DNA of 64,000 nucleotides from Bradyrhizobium diversitatis (GCF_016031635.1 NZ_JACEGD010000029.1:17479-81478), one strand, 5' to 3'; shown: positions 54,576 to 63,613, counted from the first letter of the stretch. The notes: generated by a model from the letters alone, not told the origin. Numbers and translations: made by a program.

Positions 54576-55610
54576 GTGAAGCCAGGCATTGGCATCATCG
54601 GGACGGGCATGGTCGGCCAGATGTGCCACCTCGCCAATTTCGCTGCCAATCCCGCCTGCCGCGTCGTCGCGATCGCCGATCTCCGGCCGGATCTTGCTGC
54701 CGCCGCGGCGCAGAAGTTCGGCATCTCGCGGGTCTACGGCACGCACCGGGAATTGCTTGCGGACAGCGAGGTGTCCGCCGTGGTCGTCGTGACGAAGCGG
54801 CGCGCGACCGGGCCGATCGTCCTGGACGCGTTGAACAGCGGCCGCCACGTGCTGTCGGAAAAGCCGATGGCCTACACGACGGTTCAAGCCGAGACACTGG
54901 TCGAAGCCGCGCGGCGACAGGACCTCATCTACAGCATCGGTTACATGAAGCGACACGATGCCGGCGTGGCACGCGCGCTGGCCGAGCTGGCGCGCATCCG
55001 CGCAGACCAGTCACTCGGACGCATCGTCGCCGCGCGAGGCTGGTGCTTCGGCGGCGACACGGGCCGCGCGCAGGACAATTTCGTGATGACCGGCGAAGCA
55101 CGGCCGGACGGGCTCGAACTCTGGGAGGATGGTCCCGACTGGATGCCGCGCGCGGTGCGCCCCGGCTACGACAATTTTCTGAATGTCTTCAGCCATATCA
55201 TCAATCTGGCGCGCTACCTGCTCGGATCCTCGCCGACGGTCACCGACAGCTCCGTCGAGACCTCGGGAGCCGCGCGCGTCACGCTCGACTTCGACGGCAT
55301 CGCTTGTGCGCTGGATCTCGTGAACGGGTCCGAGGGAGCCTGGCGGGAGGGACTGACGATCGATTTCGAGCGCGGCGCCCTGACCATCGAATTGCCCGCG
55401 CCCTTCGCCGAAGAGGACGCACGGGTCATCGTCGATCATCAAGACGAGTCCACGCAGCTCATACATGCAACCAGCTGGGCATTTCGGCGCCAGGCCGTTG
55501 CCTTTGTCTCCGACATTATCGAACGACGGATGCCCCTCGCGTCTGGCCAAGACTCGGTGACCGACATCGCGCTTGCAGAAGCGATCTGGAAGCGGCGAGC
55601 TAGCGGCTAG
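54576..55610 (+). CDS. Gfo/Idh/MocA family oxidoreductase
   Basis: NAD(P)-dependent sugar or cyclitol dehydrogenase of 344 residues from the GTG at 54576. The N-terminal dinucleotide motif is IGIIGTGMVGQMC and the family motif is LSEKPMA (about 92-98). The C-terminal substrate domain contains YDNFLNVFSHIINLARYLLG. It may oxidise a hydroxyl of the NDP-sugar before amination or methylation. Its end overlaps the convergent membrane protein gene by 11 bp. Confidence 0.88.
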   Translation: MKPGIGIIGTGMVGQMCHLANFAANPACRVVAIADLRPDLAAAAAQKFGISRVYGTHRELLADSEVSAVVVVTKRRATGPIVLDALNSGRHVLSEKPMAYTTVQAETLVEAARRQDLIYSIGYMKRHDAGVARALAELARIRADQSLGRIVAARGWCFGGDTGRAQDNFVMTGEARPDGLELWEDGPDWMPRAVRPGYDNFLNVFSHIINLARYLLGSSPTVTDSSVETSGAARVTLDFDGIACALDLVNGSEGAWREGLTIDFERGALTIELPAPFAEEDARVIVDHQDESTQLIHATSWAFRRQAVAFVSDIIERRMPLASGQDSVTDIALAEAIWKRRASG

Positions 55611-57294
55611 GCGAGACATCCTCGCTGGCGCCGTTGAGCGGCAAGATTCCAGCGATCGGGCCGACCGTGATCTTGACCTGCGCGAGTTGAGCCAGAAACT
55701 CTGCAACGTCACAGCGCGCCAACAACCGACACGCGTAGTACTTTCGCACCAATGCCCGGTCCAACGCAGCTCCAGAGCCCGCGTTCAACGAGATCGTCGC
55801 CTGCGGTCCCGACGGATCGAAATGACGGAAAGCAGTTCCCGGAGCAGCCCGCTTCCACTCCATCTCCTGGAGGATGTCGGGCCGCTCGGCACGCAAGGCA
55901 AACCCGAAGAAGGGCTGATTGCCCCAGGCGAGCCGGAGCATACCGGTGACTTCGGCCAGGCCGAACGGCACGTCCCGTGACCGATAGTCGAAGAATTGGT
56001 CGTCGAGCGCGTAGACCGTCGCCGCGGGCTGGATCCGGTCGGCGAGGCTGCGCGTCAGAGCCTCCTGCTTCAGCGTTCTCGCCTGCATGAAGACGTAGTC
56101 ATTCCACAGCATTCCGATCCACAGGATCGAGCCCAATCCGAACAACATCGCAACGGCGGCGGTGGGGCCGATCCAACGTTCGGTCTGACGCTTGAACGCG
56201 AGAAGCGCCAGCCCCGCCGGCACGCCAAACAGCAGCAGGTGACGGCTTTCGTAAAAATGCTGGGACGAGGGTCGCAGGCCGGCAATCAGATAGGGCGAGG
56301 ACAGCGCGAGGAACAAAACAACGGCGAGGATGAGCGGCAAGGCGGTCGCCCGTCTGAGTGCAGTTGCCTCCGTGCCGGGACGAAGTAGCAACAATGCGAC
56401 GCCGACGAGCACCGCAGCCAGGATGAAGGGCGCCGGGACCTGGATCGCCGCCCCGATCGCGTGGGCCACGACGTCCCTGTAGCCGGCGTCGAAGAACGCC
56501 TTCCATCCGTTCGCCAGCTCCCCGAGCGTCGGCAAATGGGCATCATAATGCTGCGCGTACAAACCGATGCGCTTGAACCAGATACCAAGCGCGCCCGCAT
56601 AGACAAGAGGAAGCGCGATCAATTCCGGATAGCCCAAAGTGCAGCGCCAGGCTGCGAGCCATGCACGACGAATGAAGCCATGCGCAACGGCTCCGCTCCG
56701 CCATGTTGCAACGAACAGTCCAAGCATGACACAGGCATAGAGCACGACCGTCGAGTTGAGCGCGAAGCTGAGCACGAATAGGCATGCACAGGCCACGCGA
56801 AGCAACACACGCCGCCAGCCCTGCGCGCTGAAGGCAAGCGTCAGCAGCCATGCGCCGACGAACAGGAGTCCGAAGCTGAAGACATAGACCGCGTTCGCCT
56901 TGCCGGCCCACAGTTGATAGCCGGGATAGGTCCAGACGATCAGGGCGAAGCCGACCGCCTCGGCGCGGTCGAGCAGATCGAGCCGTGTCGCCGTCAGCAT
57001 CAGGCACACCGCGCCGAAGACGATTCCGGCGAGCGCCAGCGATACCATCACGACGACCGGGGCGCCCGTCCAGTTCGCGAACGTGTCGTAGCTGAAGAAG
57101 ATCGGATGACCGGCGCCATTCAGCAGGAAATCGATGTCGACGAAATAGTCCGGACGCGGCTTGAGCACCAGCCAGTCGTCCATGAAGAGGCCGTCATTCA
57201 GGAGCATCGGCGCATGTGCAACCAGCAACACGACGATCAGAATGGCTATCGCGCGCAGCAACGGGGGCAAGCTCGGACGGGAAAAGGAGGACAT
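55600..57294 (-). CDS. GT-C-like multi-pass membrane protein (second)
   Basis: Integral membrane protein of 564 residues with about eleven hydrophobic helices. After the first helix comes LFMDDWLVLKP (Asp39, Asp40), the same Asp-Asp-Trp layout as in the protein encoded at 49706. The C-terminal 130 residues are soluble. The pattern fits a polyprenyl-phosphate-sugar-dependent glycosyltransferase, but no specific family was recognised. It is the only minus-strand gene within the second half of the cluster. Confidence 0.65.
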   Translation of the reverse strand: MSSFSRPSLPPLLRAIAILIVVLLVAHAPMLLNDGLFMDDWLVLKPRPDYFVDIDFLLNGAGHPIFFSYDTFANWTGAPVVVMVSLALAGIVFGAVCLMLTATRLDLLDRAEAVGFALIVWTYPGYQLWAGKANAVYVFSFGLLFVGAWLLTLAFSAQGWRRVLLRVACACLFVLSFALNSTVVLYACVMLGLFVATWRSGAVAHGFIRRAWLAAWRCTLGYPELIALPLVYAGALGIWFKRIGLYAQHYDAHLPTLGELANGWKAFFDAGYRDVVAHAIGAAIQVPAPFILAAVLVGVALLLLRPGTEATALRRATALPLILAVVLFLALSSPYLIAGLRPSSQHFYESRHLLLFGVPAGLALLAFKRQTERWIGPTAAVAMLFGLGSILWIGMLWNDYVFMQARTLKQEALTRSLADRIQPAATVYALDDQFFDYRSRDVPFGLAEVTGMLRLAWGNQPFFGFALRAERPDILQEMEWKRAAPGTAFRHFDPSGPQATISLNAGSGAALDRALVRKYYACRLLARCDVAEFLAQLAQVKITVGPIAGILPLNGASEDVSPSR

Positions 57295-57427
57295 CGCCAG
57301 CCAGGATTCGCACGCCCACGTGGCGACCGCAAGTCCGGGCCGCCGGGCTCTCTTGACCGGAAAAATGCGACCTCCTATAGACTTTCGCTCTGGCTGGGCC
57401 TGAGAGGCGTCCGGGGCGATTTACGCA

Positions 57428-57934
57428 ATGAACATGATACCGGGCCCGGCGCAGGCCGCTGCGATTGGTCTCAGCATCGCCTTTCCACTGCTGTTGCTGT
57501 TTTACGCGCGCATCGCCGCCACCGGCGGATCCGGCCGCCGCTTCCGGCTGGCCTGCGTCAGCGTCGTCGTGTTTTTCGTGATCGCCTGTATCGCGCTTCC
57601 AGGTCAACGCCACGTCGACGACGTGCTTGGTGGTCTGCTCCTGTTGGCGACGGCGATGATGTTTTGCTACATCCTGTTCAGCCTGCTGGCCTGGGGCTTT
57701 ACGGTCACGCTGCTCACGGCGCTGGTGAAGTCGGGACGTCCCCTCACTTTGGACCAATGGGCTGCGGCCTACATGCAGGGCGGCGACCTCGGCACCTTCG
57801 CGCACAACCGTCTGAAACTCCTGATCAGCTCGGGGCTGGTGGTGACGGCGGACGGCCGGCTGGCCCCGACGGCCAAGGGGGTCGCGGTCGCACATCTGGT
57901 CAAACTCGTTCGCCTGTCGACGGGTCTTCGGTGA
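57428..57934 (+). CDS. Small membrane protein with a C-terminal cytoplasmic domain
   Basis: Protein of 168 residues with three or four membrane helices in the first 105 residues. A soluble tail follows (GGDLGTFAHNRLKLLISSGL, then VVTADGRLAPTAKGVAVA), which reads like a winged-helix fragment. I do not recognise a named family. It is directly followed by another small membrane protein and a GT2 gene, suggesting the three work together. Confidence 0.7.
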   Translation: MNMIPGPAQAAAIGLSIAFPLLLLFYARIAATGGSGRRFRLACVSVVVFFVIACIALPGQRHVDDVLGGLLLLATAMMFCYILFSLLAWGFTVTLLTALVKSGRPLTLDQWAAAYMQGGDLGTFAHNRLKLLISSGLVVTADGRLAPTAKGVAVAHLVKLVRLSTGLR

Positions 57935-57942
57935 GCGGCACA

Positions 57943-58449
57943 ATGTCCTTCGCTGTCGGACTTGCCGCCGTCGTCGTCTTCGCCCTGCTGGCGCCTGCCT
58001 TGCAGCTCATGGCCCGCGCTCGCGCATGGGCGCTCGGACCCGTGATCCTGCTCGCCATCGCCGCAGTCGTCTCGCATGGTCTCGGCGTGATGCTCGGAAT
58101 TTTCGCCATCCCGCAATTTCAGTATTGGAACGCCGCGTCGATTTTCGGATTTTGCGTCATAGCTTACGTTTTCGCCTTTGGCGCAGTGTATAAATCGGTT
58201 TCTCTGGACATCCTGCGCGGCCTCGTCGACCGGCCCGACCGGAGGGCCCCGGTTTTGGAGATCGCTGAAAGGCAGGTTCCAGATCTGTTCCGGGGACGAA
58301 TTGGGAACCTGGTCGATGGCAGCTTGGTCGAACCGGTCGATTCGCACTTCAGGGCGACCGCCCAGGGCCGGAACATGGCAGGTCGCATCGGACGGCTGCG
58401 GCGCGCCTTCGGCGTTGGCGATACCGGGCTCTACGATTTTTCCGACTAG
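57943..58449 (+). CDS. Small membrane protein
   Basis: Protein of 168 residues from the ATG at 57943, with GGTGAG 9 nt upstream; a GTG at 57931 overlapping the previous stop is an alternative. Three helices occupy residues 1-90 (FAVGLAAVVVFALLAPALQL and similar). The soluble tail contains RGRIGNLVDGSLVEPVDSHF and GRIGRLRRAFGVGDTGLYDF. No family recognised; the arrangement suggests an accessory subunit of the GT2 enzyme encoded 139 nt downstream. Confidence 0.65.
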   Translation: MSFAVGLAAVVVFALLAPALQLMARARAWALGPVILLAIAAVVSHGLGVMLGIFAIPQFQYWNAASIFGFCVIAYVFAFGAVYKSVSLDILRGLVDRPDRRAPVLEIAERQVPDLFRGRIGNLVDGSLVEPVDSHFRATAQGRNMAGRIGRLRRAFGVGDTGLYDFSD

Positions 58450-58588
58450 TTGCATGAAACACACAGATCCCGGGTTTCGTGTCCGGTTGTGTGGACGACG
58501 TCCGGCAGCCACATTGTTCGCCCGGTTCAGATGACCTAGACTTGCGTGGGGGCCATCGGGACCGTGTGGCCCCGCCAACGGGCGGCAT

Positions 58589-59353
58589 ATGATGACACCT
58601 TCCAGAGCGGCAAAAAGGCTTACGATCGTCATCCCTGCACTGAACGAGCAGGACAAGATCGCCGACACCATCGGCGGTGTGCTGCCGCTCGCACGCGAAC
58701 TGCTCGACGATTTCGAGATCTTCCTGATCGACGACGGCAGCACCGATGCCACCGGCACGATCATGGACGAGTTCGCCGCCGGCGAGCCGCGCATCATCGT
58801 GCAGCATAACCCCGAACGGCGGGGTGTCGGCGCCGGCTTCGAATTCGCCCTGTCGCGCGCGAAGTTCGATGCCATCACGCTCATTCCCGGCGATCACGCC
58901 TTTCAAAACGAAGGGATCGCCCGGATGTTCAAGGCGGCGGGCGCCGCCGACATCGTCATCACCTATCGCGACAACCAGTCGGACCGCTCGATCAACCGCT
59001 CGATCCAGTCGCATTCCCTGCGGTTCATCCTGAACTGCCTGTTCCGCTTCTGGCTGTCCGACTACCACAGCATGATCGTCTACCCCGTGAAATGGCTGCG
59101 CCAGATCGCGGTCAAGGCCGACGGCTACGGCTATCAGATCTGCGCATTGATCTCGCTGCTCCAGCTCGGGCTCACCCACGTCCAGGTCCCCGTGAGCCTG
59201 AATGCCGAGCTGAAGGGCTCGTCCCGCGCGCTGCGGCTGCGCACCTATTTCGAGCTCGTCGGGACCATCGTCTCGCTGCTGCGTCGCGTTCCCATCCGGA
59301 ATGTCGATCTCAGTCAGATTCCCCTCGACGCGGAACGCGCCCCCGCACGTTAA
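58589..59353 (+). CDS. GT2 family glycosyltransferase, DPM1-like
   Basis: Inverting glycosyltransferase with a GT-A fold, 254 residues. The nucleotide-binding motif is LIDDGSTDATG (48-53 for DDGSTD). The usual metal-binding DxD site is replaced by PGDHAFQ (Gly101-Asp102-His103), a variant to note. No membrane helix is evident. It resembles polyprenyl-phosphate sugar transferases, which load the carrier lipid used by GT-C enzymes. It is the last gene of the cluster before tRNA-Trp. Confidence 0.85.
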   Translation: MMTPSRAAKRLTIVIPALNEQDKIADTIGGVLPLARELLDDFEIFLIDDGSTDATGTIMDEFAAGEPRIIVQHNPERRGVGAGFEFALSRAKFDAITLIPGDHAFQNEGIARMFKAAGAADIVITYRDNQSDRSINRSIQSHSLRFILNCLFRFWLSDYHSMIVYPVKWLRQIAVKADGYGYQICALISLLQLGLTHVQVPVSLNAELKGSSRALRLRTYFELVGTIVSLLRRVPIRNVDLSQIPLDAERAPAR

Positions 59354-59472
59354 GCGATGCCTCGCAGGCCTCGGCGCCGGACTGCGGACATTTGGGCCGG
59401 CTTTTGGCTGTTCGTACGTGGGACGCCGTATCCCTATCCCGCCAGCATCTAATCTAAGTGACTGATTTTGCT

Positions 59473-59548
59473 TGGCAGGAGTGGCAGGGCTCGAACCTGC
59501 GACCCCCGGTTTTGGAGACCGGTGCTCTACCAATTGAGCTACACTCCT
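59473..59548 (-). tRNA. tRNA-Trp (anticodon CCA)
   Basis: Full cloverleaf on the minus strand. The acceptor stem AGGAGTG/CACTCCT is perfect, the D arm is GCTCAATTGGTAGAGC, the anticodon stem CCGGT/ACCGG has loop CTCCAAA, and the T arm contains GGTTCGAGCCC. The anticodon is at 59513-59515, and the 3' CCA is encoded (59473-59475). Its 3' end faces the sugar cluster, whose far edge is at secE. Confidence 0.97.
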
Positions 59549-59695
59549 ACGAACCCGCGTCACCGCGGATCAGGGGCGCTTTCAAGCACAAGGGACGGCC
59601 GGTTTGCAAGGGTGAACCGCGCCGGCTTCGCTTGTTTGTGCCGGGGTTTCTGGGCCACAGTCCGTTGGCGATAACAAAAACAACCGGGAGTGCCC

Positions 59696-60931
59696 ATGAC
59701 CGCGACAGCGACCGCCACAGCCGCCCCACAGGCCACGACCGCGCTCCAGACCCCGCCTGTGCCGGACGCACGTCCCGAGACGCTCGGGCTGTCGCGTCCC
59801 CGTCTCCAGGCCATGTCGGACGCGTTCAAGCGCGAGATCGACAAGGGAACCGTTCCCGGCGTCACCGTGCTGGTGGCGAGGGGCGGCCAGATCGGCTGGT
59901 TCGAGGCACTCGGCAAGCAGAGCCCGGCAGGCGCGGCGCCGATGGCGCGCGATTCCATCTTCCGCATCTTCTCGATGACCAAGCCGATCGTCTCGGTCGG
60001 CATCATGGCGCTGGTCGAGGATGGCCTGCTCCTGCTCAGCGACGCCGTCGCAAAATTCATCCCGGAATTTGCGAGCCAGCAGGTCGGCGTCGTCAAGGAC
60101 GGCAAGTTGGAGTTGGTGCCCCCGACGCGGCCCATGACCGTGCAGGACCTGCTCCGCCACACCTCCGGCCTCACCTACGAGCACCAAGGCGACGGCCCCG
60201 TGCACAAGCTCTACCAGGAGTCCCGCGTCCGCAGCCGCAAGATCAGCAACGCCGAGCATGCCGCGCTGGTGGCGGGCTTTCCGCTGGTCTGCCAGCCCGG
60301 CGCCGAGTTCAACTACAGCCGCTCCACCGACATCCTCGGCCGCATCATCGAGGTCGTCAGCGGCAGGACGCTCGGCGCGTTCCTCACCGAGCGCGTGCTC
60401 GCGCCGCTTCAGATGGCCGAGACCGGCTTCTCGACCAGCGAGGCCAATGCCGGCCGGCTCGCCGAGCCGTTCGCGGCCGATCCCTGGACCGGCGACAAGG
60501 TCGCGCTGTTCAACATGCTGGAGCAGCCGGTGATGGAGTCCGGCGGCGGCGGCCTGGTCTCGACCACGATGGACTATGCCCGCTTCTGCCTGATGCTGCG
60601 CAATGGCGGCACCCTCGACGGCAACAGGATCATCGGCCGCAAAACGCTGGAGCTGATGGCCTCCGATCACCTCGGGCCAGGCGTCGCGATCAACGGCACC
60701 CTGCTCTCGCCCGGCCACGGCTTCGGGCTCGGCTTCGCCGTGCGCAAGGAGGCCGGCATCGCGCCGTTCCCCGGCAGCGTCGGCCAGTATTTCTGGAGCG
60801 GCATTGCCGGCACGTTCTTCTGGATCGATCCGAAGGAGGATCTGTTCGCGGTGTTCATGAGCCAGGGCCCGGGCCAGCGCGACTACACACGGACCTTGGT
60901 ACGGGATCTGGTTTACGCTGCGGTGGATTGA
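59696..60931 (+). CDS. Class C beta-lactamase-like serine hydrolase
   Basis: Serine hydrolase of 411 residues of the beta-lactamase/esterase (Pfam Beta-lactamase) type. The ATG at 59696 has GGGAG 6 nt upstream; a GTG two codons earlier is less likely. The nucleophile motif is Ser93-Met-Thr-Lys96 and the second motif Tyr207 in NYSRS. The C-terminal PGHGFGLGFAVR contains the HGFG-type third motif. The N-terminus is Ala/Thr-rich but not a classic signal peptide, which favours a cytoplasmic esterase over a true beta-lactamase. Confidence 0.88.
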   Translation: MTATATATAAPQATTALQTPPVPDARPETLGLSRPRLQAMSDAFKREIDKGTVPGVTVLVARGGQIGWFEALGKQSPAGAAPMARDSIFRIFSMTKPIVSVGIMALVEDGLLLLSDAVAKFIPEFASQQVGVVKDGKLELVPPTRPMTVQDLLRHTSGLTYEHQGDGPVHKLYQESRVRSRKISNAEHAALVAGFPLVCQPGAEFNYSRSTDILGRIIEVVSGRTLGAFLTERVLAPLQMAETGFSTSEANAGRLAEPFAADPWTGDKVALFNMLEQPVMESGGGGLVSTTMDYARFCLMLRNGGTLDGNRIIGRKTLELMASDHLGPGVAINGTLLSPGHGFGLGFAVRKEAGIAPFPGSVGQYFWSGIAGTFFWIDPKEDLFAVFMSQGPGQRDYTRTLVRDLVYAAVD

Positions 60932-60940
60932 AGTCTCGCT

Positions 60941-61074
60941 CGTGCCCCGGACGCGACGCAGCGCGTAGCGGTGCGGCGCAGAGCCGGGGCCCATGCCTCT
61001 GCAATCTAGCCCTTGGCTTTCTGGGTCCCGGCTCTGCGGAGCGGCACTGCGTGCCGCACCGCGTCCGGGACACG
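60941..61074. repeat. Large palindromic repeat element (copy A)
   Basis: Outer arms CGTGCCCCGGACGCG and CGCGTCCGGGACACG lie at each end, with inner GAGCCGGGGCCC and GGGTCCCGGCTCTGCGG pairs. A related element occurs at 63614-63747, so this is a dispersed family. It lies between the convergent serine hydrolase and SDR genes and may act in termination. Confidence 0.8.
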
Positions 61075-61080
61075 AAACCA

Positions 61081-61848
61081 TCAACTGATCGTCGCGCCGC
61101 CGTCGATCACCATGGTCTGGCCGGTCATGAAGTCGCCGGCCTTCGAGCCCAGGAACACCGCCGCGCCGGCGATCTCGTCGGGGATGCCGATACGCAGCAG
61201 CGGCGAGCGCGAGGTCGAGGCCTTCAGGTTCTCCGGATTGTCCCACAGCGCCTTGGCGAAATCGGTCTTGATCAGGCCGGGCGCGATGCAGTTCACGCGG
61301 ATGTTGTGCGGGCCGTATTCACAGGCGAGGTTGCGCGCGAGCTGCATGTCGGCGGCCTTGGAAATCGCGTAGGCACCAAGGATGGTCGAGCCCTTGAGGC
61401 CACCGATCGAGGAGACGATGATGATGGAGCCGTCCTTGCGCTCGATCATCTGCGGCACGACCATCGAGATCAGCCAGTTGTTGGCGACGATGTTGTTGTC
61501 GAGAATCTTCCTGAACTGATCGTCGGAGATGCCGGCGAGCGGGCCGTAATACGGGTTCGAGGCGGCGTTGCAGACCAGCACGTCGATCTTGCCGAAGGCG
61601 CGGTTGCTCTCGTCGACGAGGTTTTGCAGGTTTTCTTTCGACGAGATGTTGGCAGCGATCGCGACCGCGGTGCCCTTGCCGTATTTATCGTTGATGCCCT
61701 TTGCCACCTGTTCGCAGACATCGGCCTTGCGCGAGGAGATCACAACCTTGGCGCCGTGCTCGGCCATGCGCTCGGCGATCGCAAGCCCGATGCCGCGCGT
61801 CGATCCCGTGATGACGGCGACTTTTCCCTTCATGTCGAACAAGGTCAT
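61081..61848 (-). CDS. SDR family oxidoreductase
   Basis: Short-chain dehydrogenase/reductase of 255 residues. The ATG at 61846-61848 (MTLFDMKGKVAVITGSTRGI) has GGGAGAG just upstream. The cofactor motif is TGSTRGIG (14-21), the NAA(S) motif is CNAASNPY, and the active site is VSSIGG with YAISK. It ends VIDGGATIS. The substrate is unknown; similar enzymes act on glucose or fatty-acid type substrates. It is probably in one unit with the histidine phosphatase gene upstream. Confidence 0.92.
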   Translation of the reverse strand: MTLFDMKGKVAVITGSTRGIGLAIAERMAEHGAKVVISSRKADVCEQVAKGINDKYGKGTAVAIAANISSKENLQNLVDESNRAFGKIDVLVCNAASNPYYGPLAGISDDQFRKILDNNIVANNWLISMVVPQMIERKDGSIIIVSSIGGLKGSTILGAYAISKAADMQLARNLACEYGPHNIRVNCIAPGLIKTDFAKALWDNPENLKASTSRSPLLRIGIPDEIAGAAVFLGSKAGDFMTGQTMVIDGGATIS

Positions 61849-61881
61849 GTGTCTCTCCCTGATTGATCTTGAATATTCAAC

Positions 61882-61984
61882 GTCATCCCGGGGCGATGCT
61901 AAGCATCGAACCCGGGATCTCGAGATTCCCCGGTGCGCAATTGCGCACCCTGTGGTCTGGTCCTTCGGACCATCCCGGAATGAC
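61882..61984. repeat. Palindromic repeat element between the histidine phosphatase and SDR genes
   Basis: The ends GTCATCCCGGGG and CATCCCGGAATGAC are inverted copies, with inner hairpins GATGCTTAGCATC-like (GATGCTAAGCATC), GGTGCGCAATTGCGCACC and GGTCTGGTCCTTCGGACC. It fills the whole gap between the two genes and would form several stems in the mRNA. Confidence 0.75.
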
Positions 61985-61988
61985 TTCC

Positions 61989-62687
61989 TCAGGCGAGCTT
62001 CTTGACTTCCGGCCCCGCCGGCTGATGCATCGCCGCGTGCGCAGCATCCGCGATCCACGGCTGCTGGTTCACCATCGGCAGCCGCCAGACCTTGCGCTCT
62101 GGACTCGCAAAATAGTCCAGTCGCGTCACCGAGCAATTGTCGATATCGAACGACAGCCCACGTTCCGGCTGGCCGTCGAGCGCGAACCCCAGCGCCGCCT
62201 TGATGGTGCCGCCATGCGCGACTGCGATGATGTCCTGTCCTGCCGCCTCGTTGGTGATCCGCTCGATGGTGCGGCGCGTGCGGTTGTAGAGGTCCATGAA
62301 GCTCTCGCCGCCGGGCGCGGGCTCGTTGATGTCGGCGAACCAGCTGGCGCCGACGGGGCGGCTCGCGATGAACTGGGCCCGGTTCATGCCCTGCCAGCGG
62401 CCGAGGTTCTGCTCGGCGAGGTCCGCTTCCCACTTCATCGACGCGGGCCTTGGGAAGCCCGCGGCCCAGATCGCCTCGGCGGTCTGGTGGGTGCGCATCA
62501 GGTTGCTCGAATACCAGACCGCCGTGCGTGGCAGCACCTTGGCAACAGCATTGAACACATAGGTATCGCTGGTATCGCAGGCGATGTCGGACTGTCCGTA
62601 GATGTTGCCGCCGTCATTGCGCACCGGCGCGTGACGGACCCACCACCATCGCGTGACGACCACATTTGGCTTGTCTGCACCTGCCAT
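61989..62687 (-). CDS. Histidine phosphatase family protein
   Basis: Phosphoglycerate mutase-like phosphatase of 232 residues. The ATG at 62685-62687 (MAGADKPNVVVTRWWWVRHA) has AAGGG 6 nt upstream; longer frames are not conserved in style. The phosphohistidine motif is VRHAPV (RHA for the usual RHG), the second Arg lies in SNLMRTHQTAEAI, and the second His in VAHGGTIKAAL. The substrate is unknown. Confidence 0.9.
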   Translation of the reverse strand: MAGADKPNVVVTRWWWVRHAPVRNDGGNIYGQSDIACDTSDTYVFNAVAKVLPRTAVWYSSNLMRTHQTAEAIWAAGFPRPASMKWEADLAEQNLGRWQGMNRAQFIASRPVGASWFADINEPAPGGESFMDLYNRTRRTIERITNEAAGQDIIAVAHGGTIKAALGFALDGQPERGLSFDIDNCSVTRLDYFASPERKVWRLPMVNQQPWIADAAHAAMHQPAGPEVKKLA

Positions 62688-62820
62688 CGAAACCCTTCCA
62701 TCCCGTTTGATGTCGCTGTACGTCAGTAACGAACGTGTCTCAAGACACTTTACCGTTTGAAAACTTGTTTGAAATTCCGTCGCGCGGCAAGCGTCGCGCG
62801 CCAGCAAAAGGGAGAAACGC

Positions 62821-63606
62821 ATGGGCCGCCTGCAAGGCAAATCCGTCATCATCACCGGCGCGGGCAGCGGCATCGGTCGCGCGGCTGCGCTGCTGTTCAC
62901 CAGGGAAGGCGCCAAGCTGATCGCAGTCGATCGCACCGAGGCCGTGAAGGAGACCGTCGACGAGGTGAAGAAGGCCGGCGGCATCGCGGAAGCCATGATC
63001 GCGGATGCCGGCTCCGAAAAGGACGTCATCGCCGTGATCGACAAGGCGGTGAAGGCGCATGGCCGGCTCGACGTGATCTGGGCCAATGCCGGCGTCTCCG
63101 GCGGGCTCGTTCCGATTCCCGAGCAGACCGTGGAGCACTGGCAGGAGATCTTGCGCATCAACCTGATCGGGCCGTTCCTCGCGGTGAAGCATGCGATGCC
63201 GCACATGATCAAGCAGCAGTCCGGCGCGATCGTGCTGACCGCCTCCGTCGCGGGCCTCAAGGCCGGCGCCAGCGGCCATCCTTATGCGGCGAGCAAGGCC
63301 GGCGTGATCAGCCTGGTGCAGACCACGGCCTATTCGCTCACCGGCACCGGCGTGCGCATCAACGCGGTCTGCCCGGGCCTGATCGAAACCGGCATGACCA
63401 AGCCGATCTTCGACCGCGCCAAGGAGCGCGGCACCCAGGACAAGATCGGCCAGCTCAATCCGCTCAAGCGCCCCGGCCAGCCGCACGAGCTCGCGGCGAT
63501 GGGACTGTTCCTGGCGAGCGACGAAGCGTCCTACGTCAACGGCCAGGCGTTCCCGGTGGACGGCGGCCTCACGGCGTCGATGCCGTATACGGGCAAGCCG
63601 GTTTAG
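62821..63606 (+). CDS. SDR family oxidoreductase
   Basis: Short-chain dehydrogenase of 261 residues. The cofactor motif is TGAGSGIG, the NAG motif is WANAGVSGG, and the active site is Ser in LTASVAG with YAASK. The end FPVDGGLTASMPYTGKPV is typical. It is transcribed away from the histidine phosphatase gene, with a 133-bp divergent gap. The substrate is unknown. Confidence 0.92.
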   Translation: MGRLQGKSVIITGAGSGIGRAAALLFTREGAKLIAVDRTEAVKETVDEVKKAGGIAEAMIADAGSEKDVIAVIDKAVKAHGRLDVIWANAGVSGGLVPIPEQTVEHWQEILRINLIGPFLAVKHAMPHMIKQQSGAIVLTASVAGLKAGASGHPYAASKAGVISLVQTTAYSLTGTGVRINAVCPGLIETGMTKPIFDRAKERGTQDKIGQLNPLKRPGQPHELAAMGLFLASDEASYVNGQAFPVDGGLTASMPYTGKPV

Positions 63607-63613
63607 CGGTCTC

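Noticed and set aside
59690..59695. GTG start for the serine hydrolase
   Set aside because: The ATG at 59696 has better spacing from the GGGAG site.
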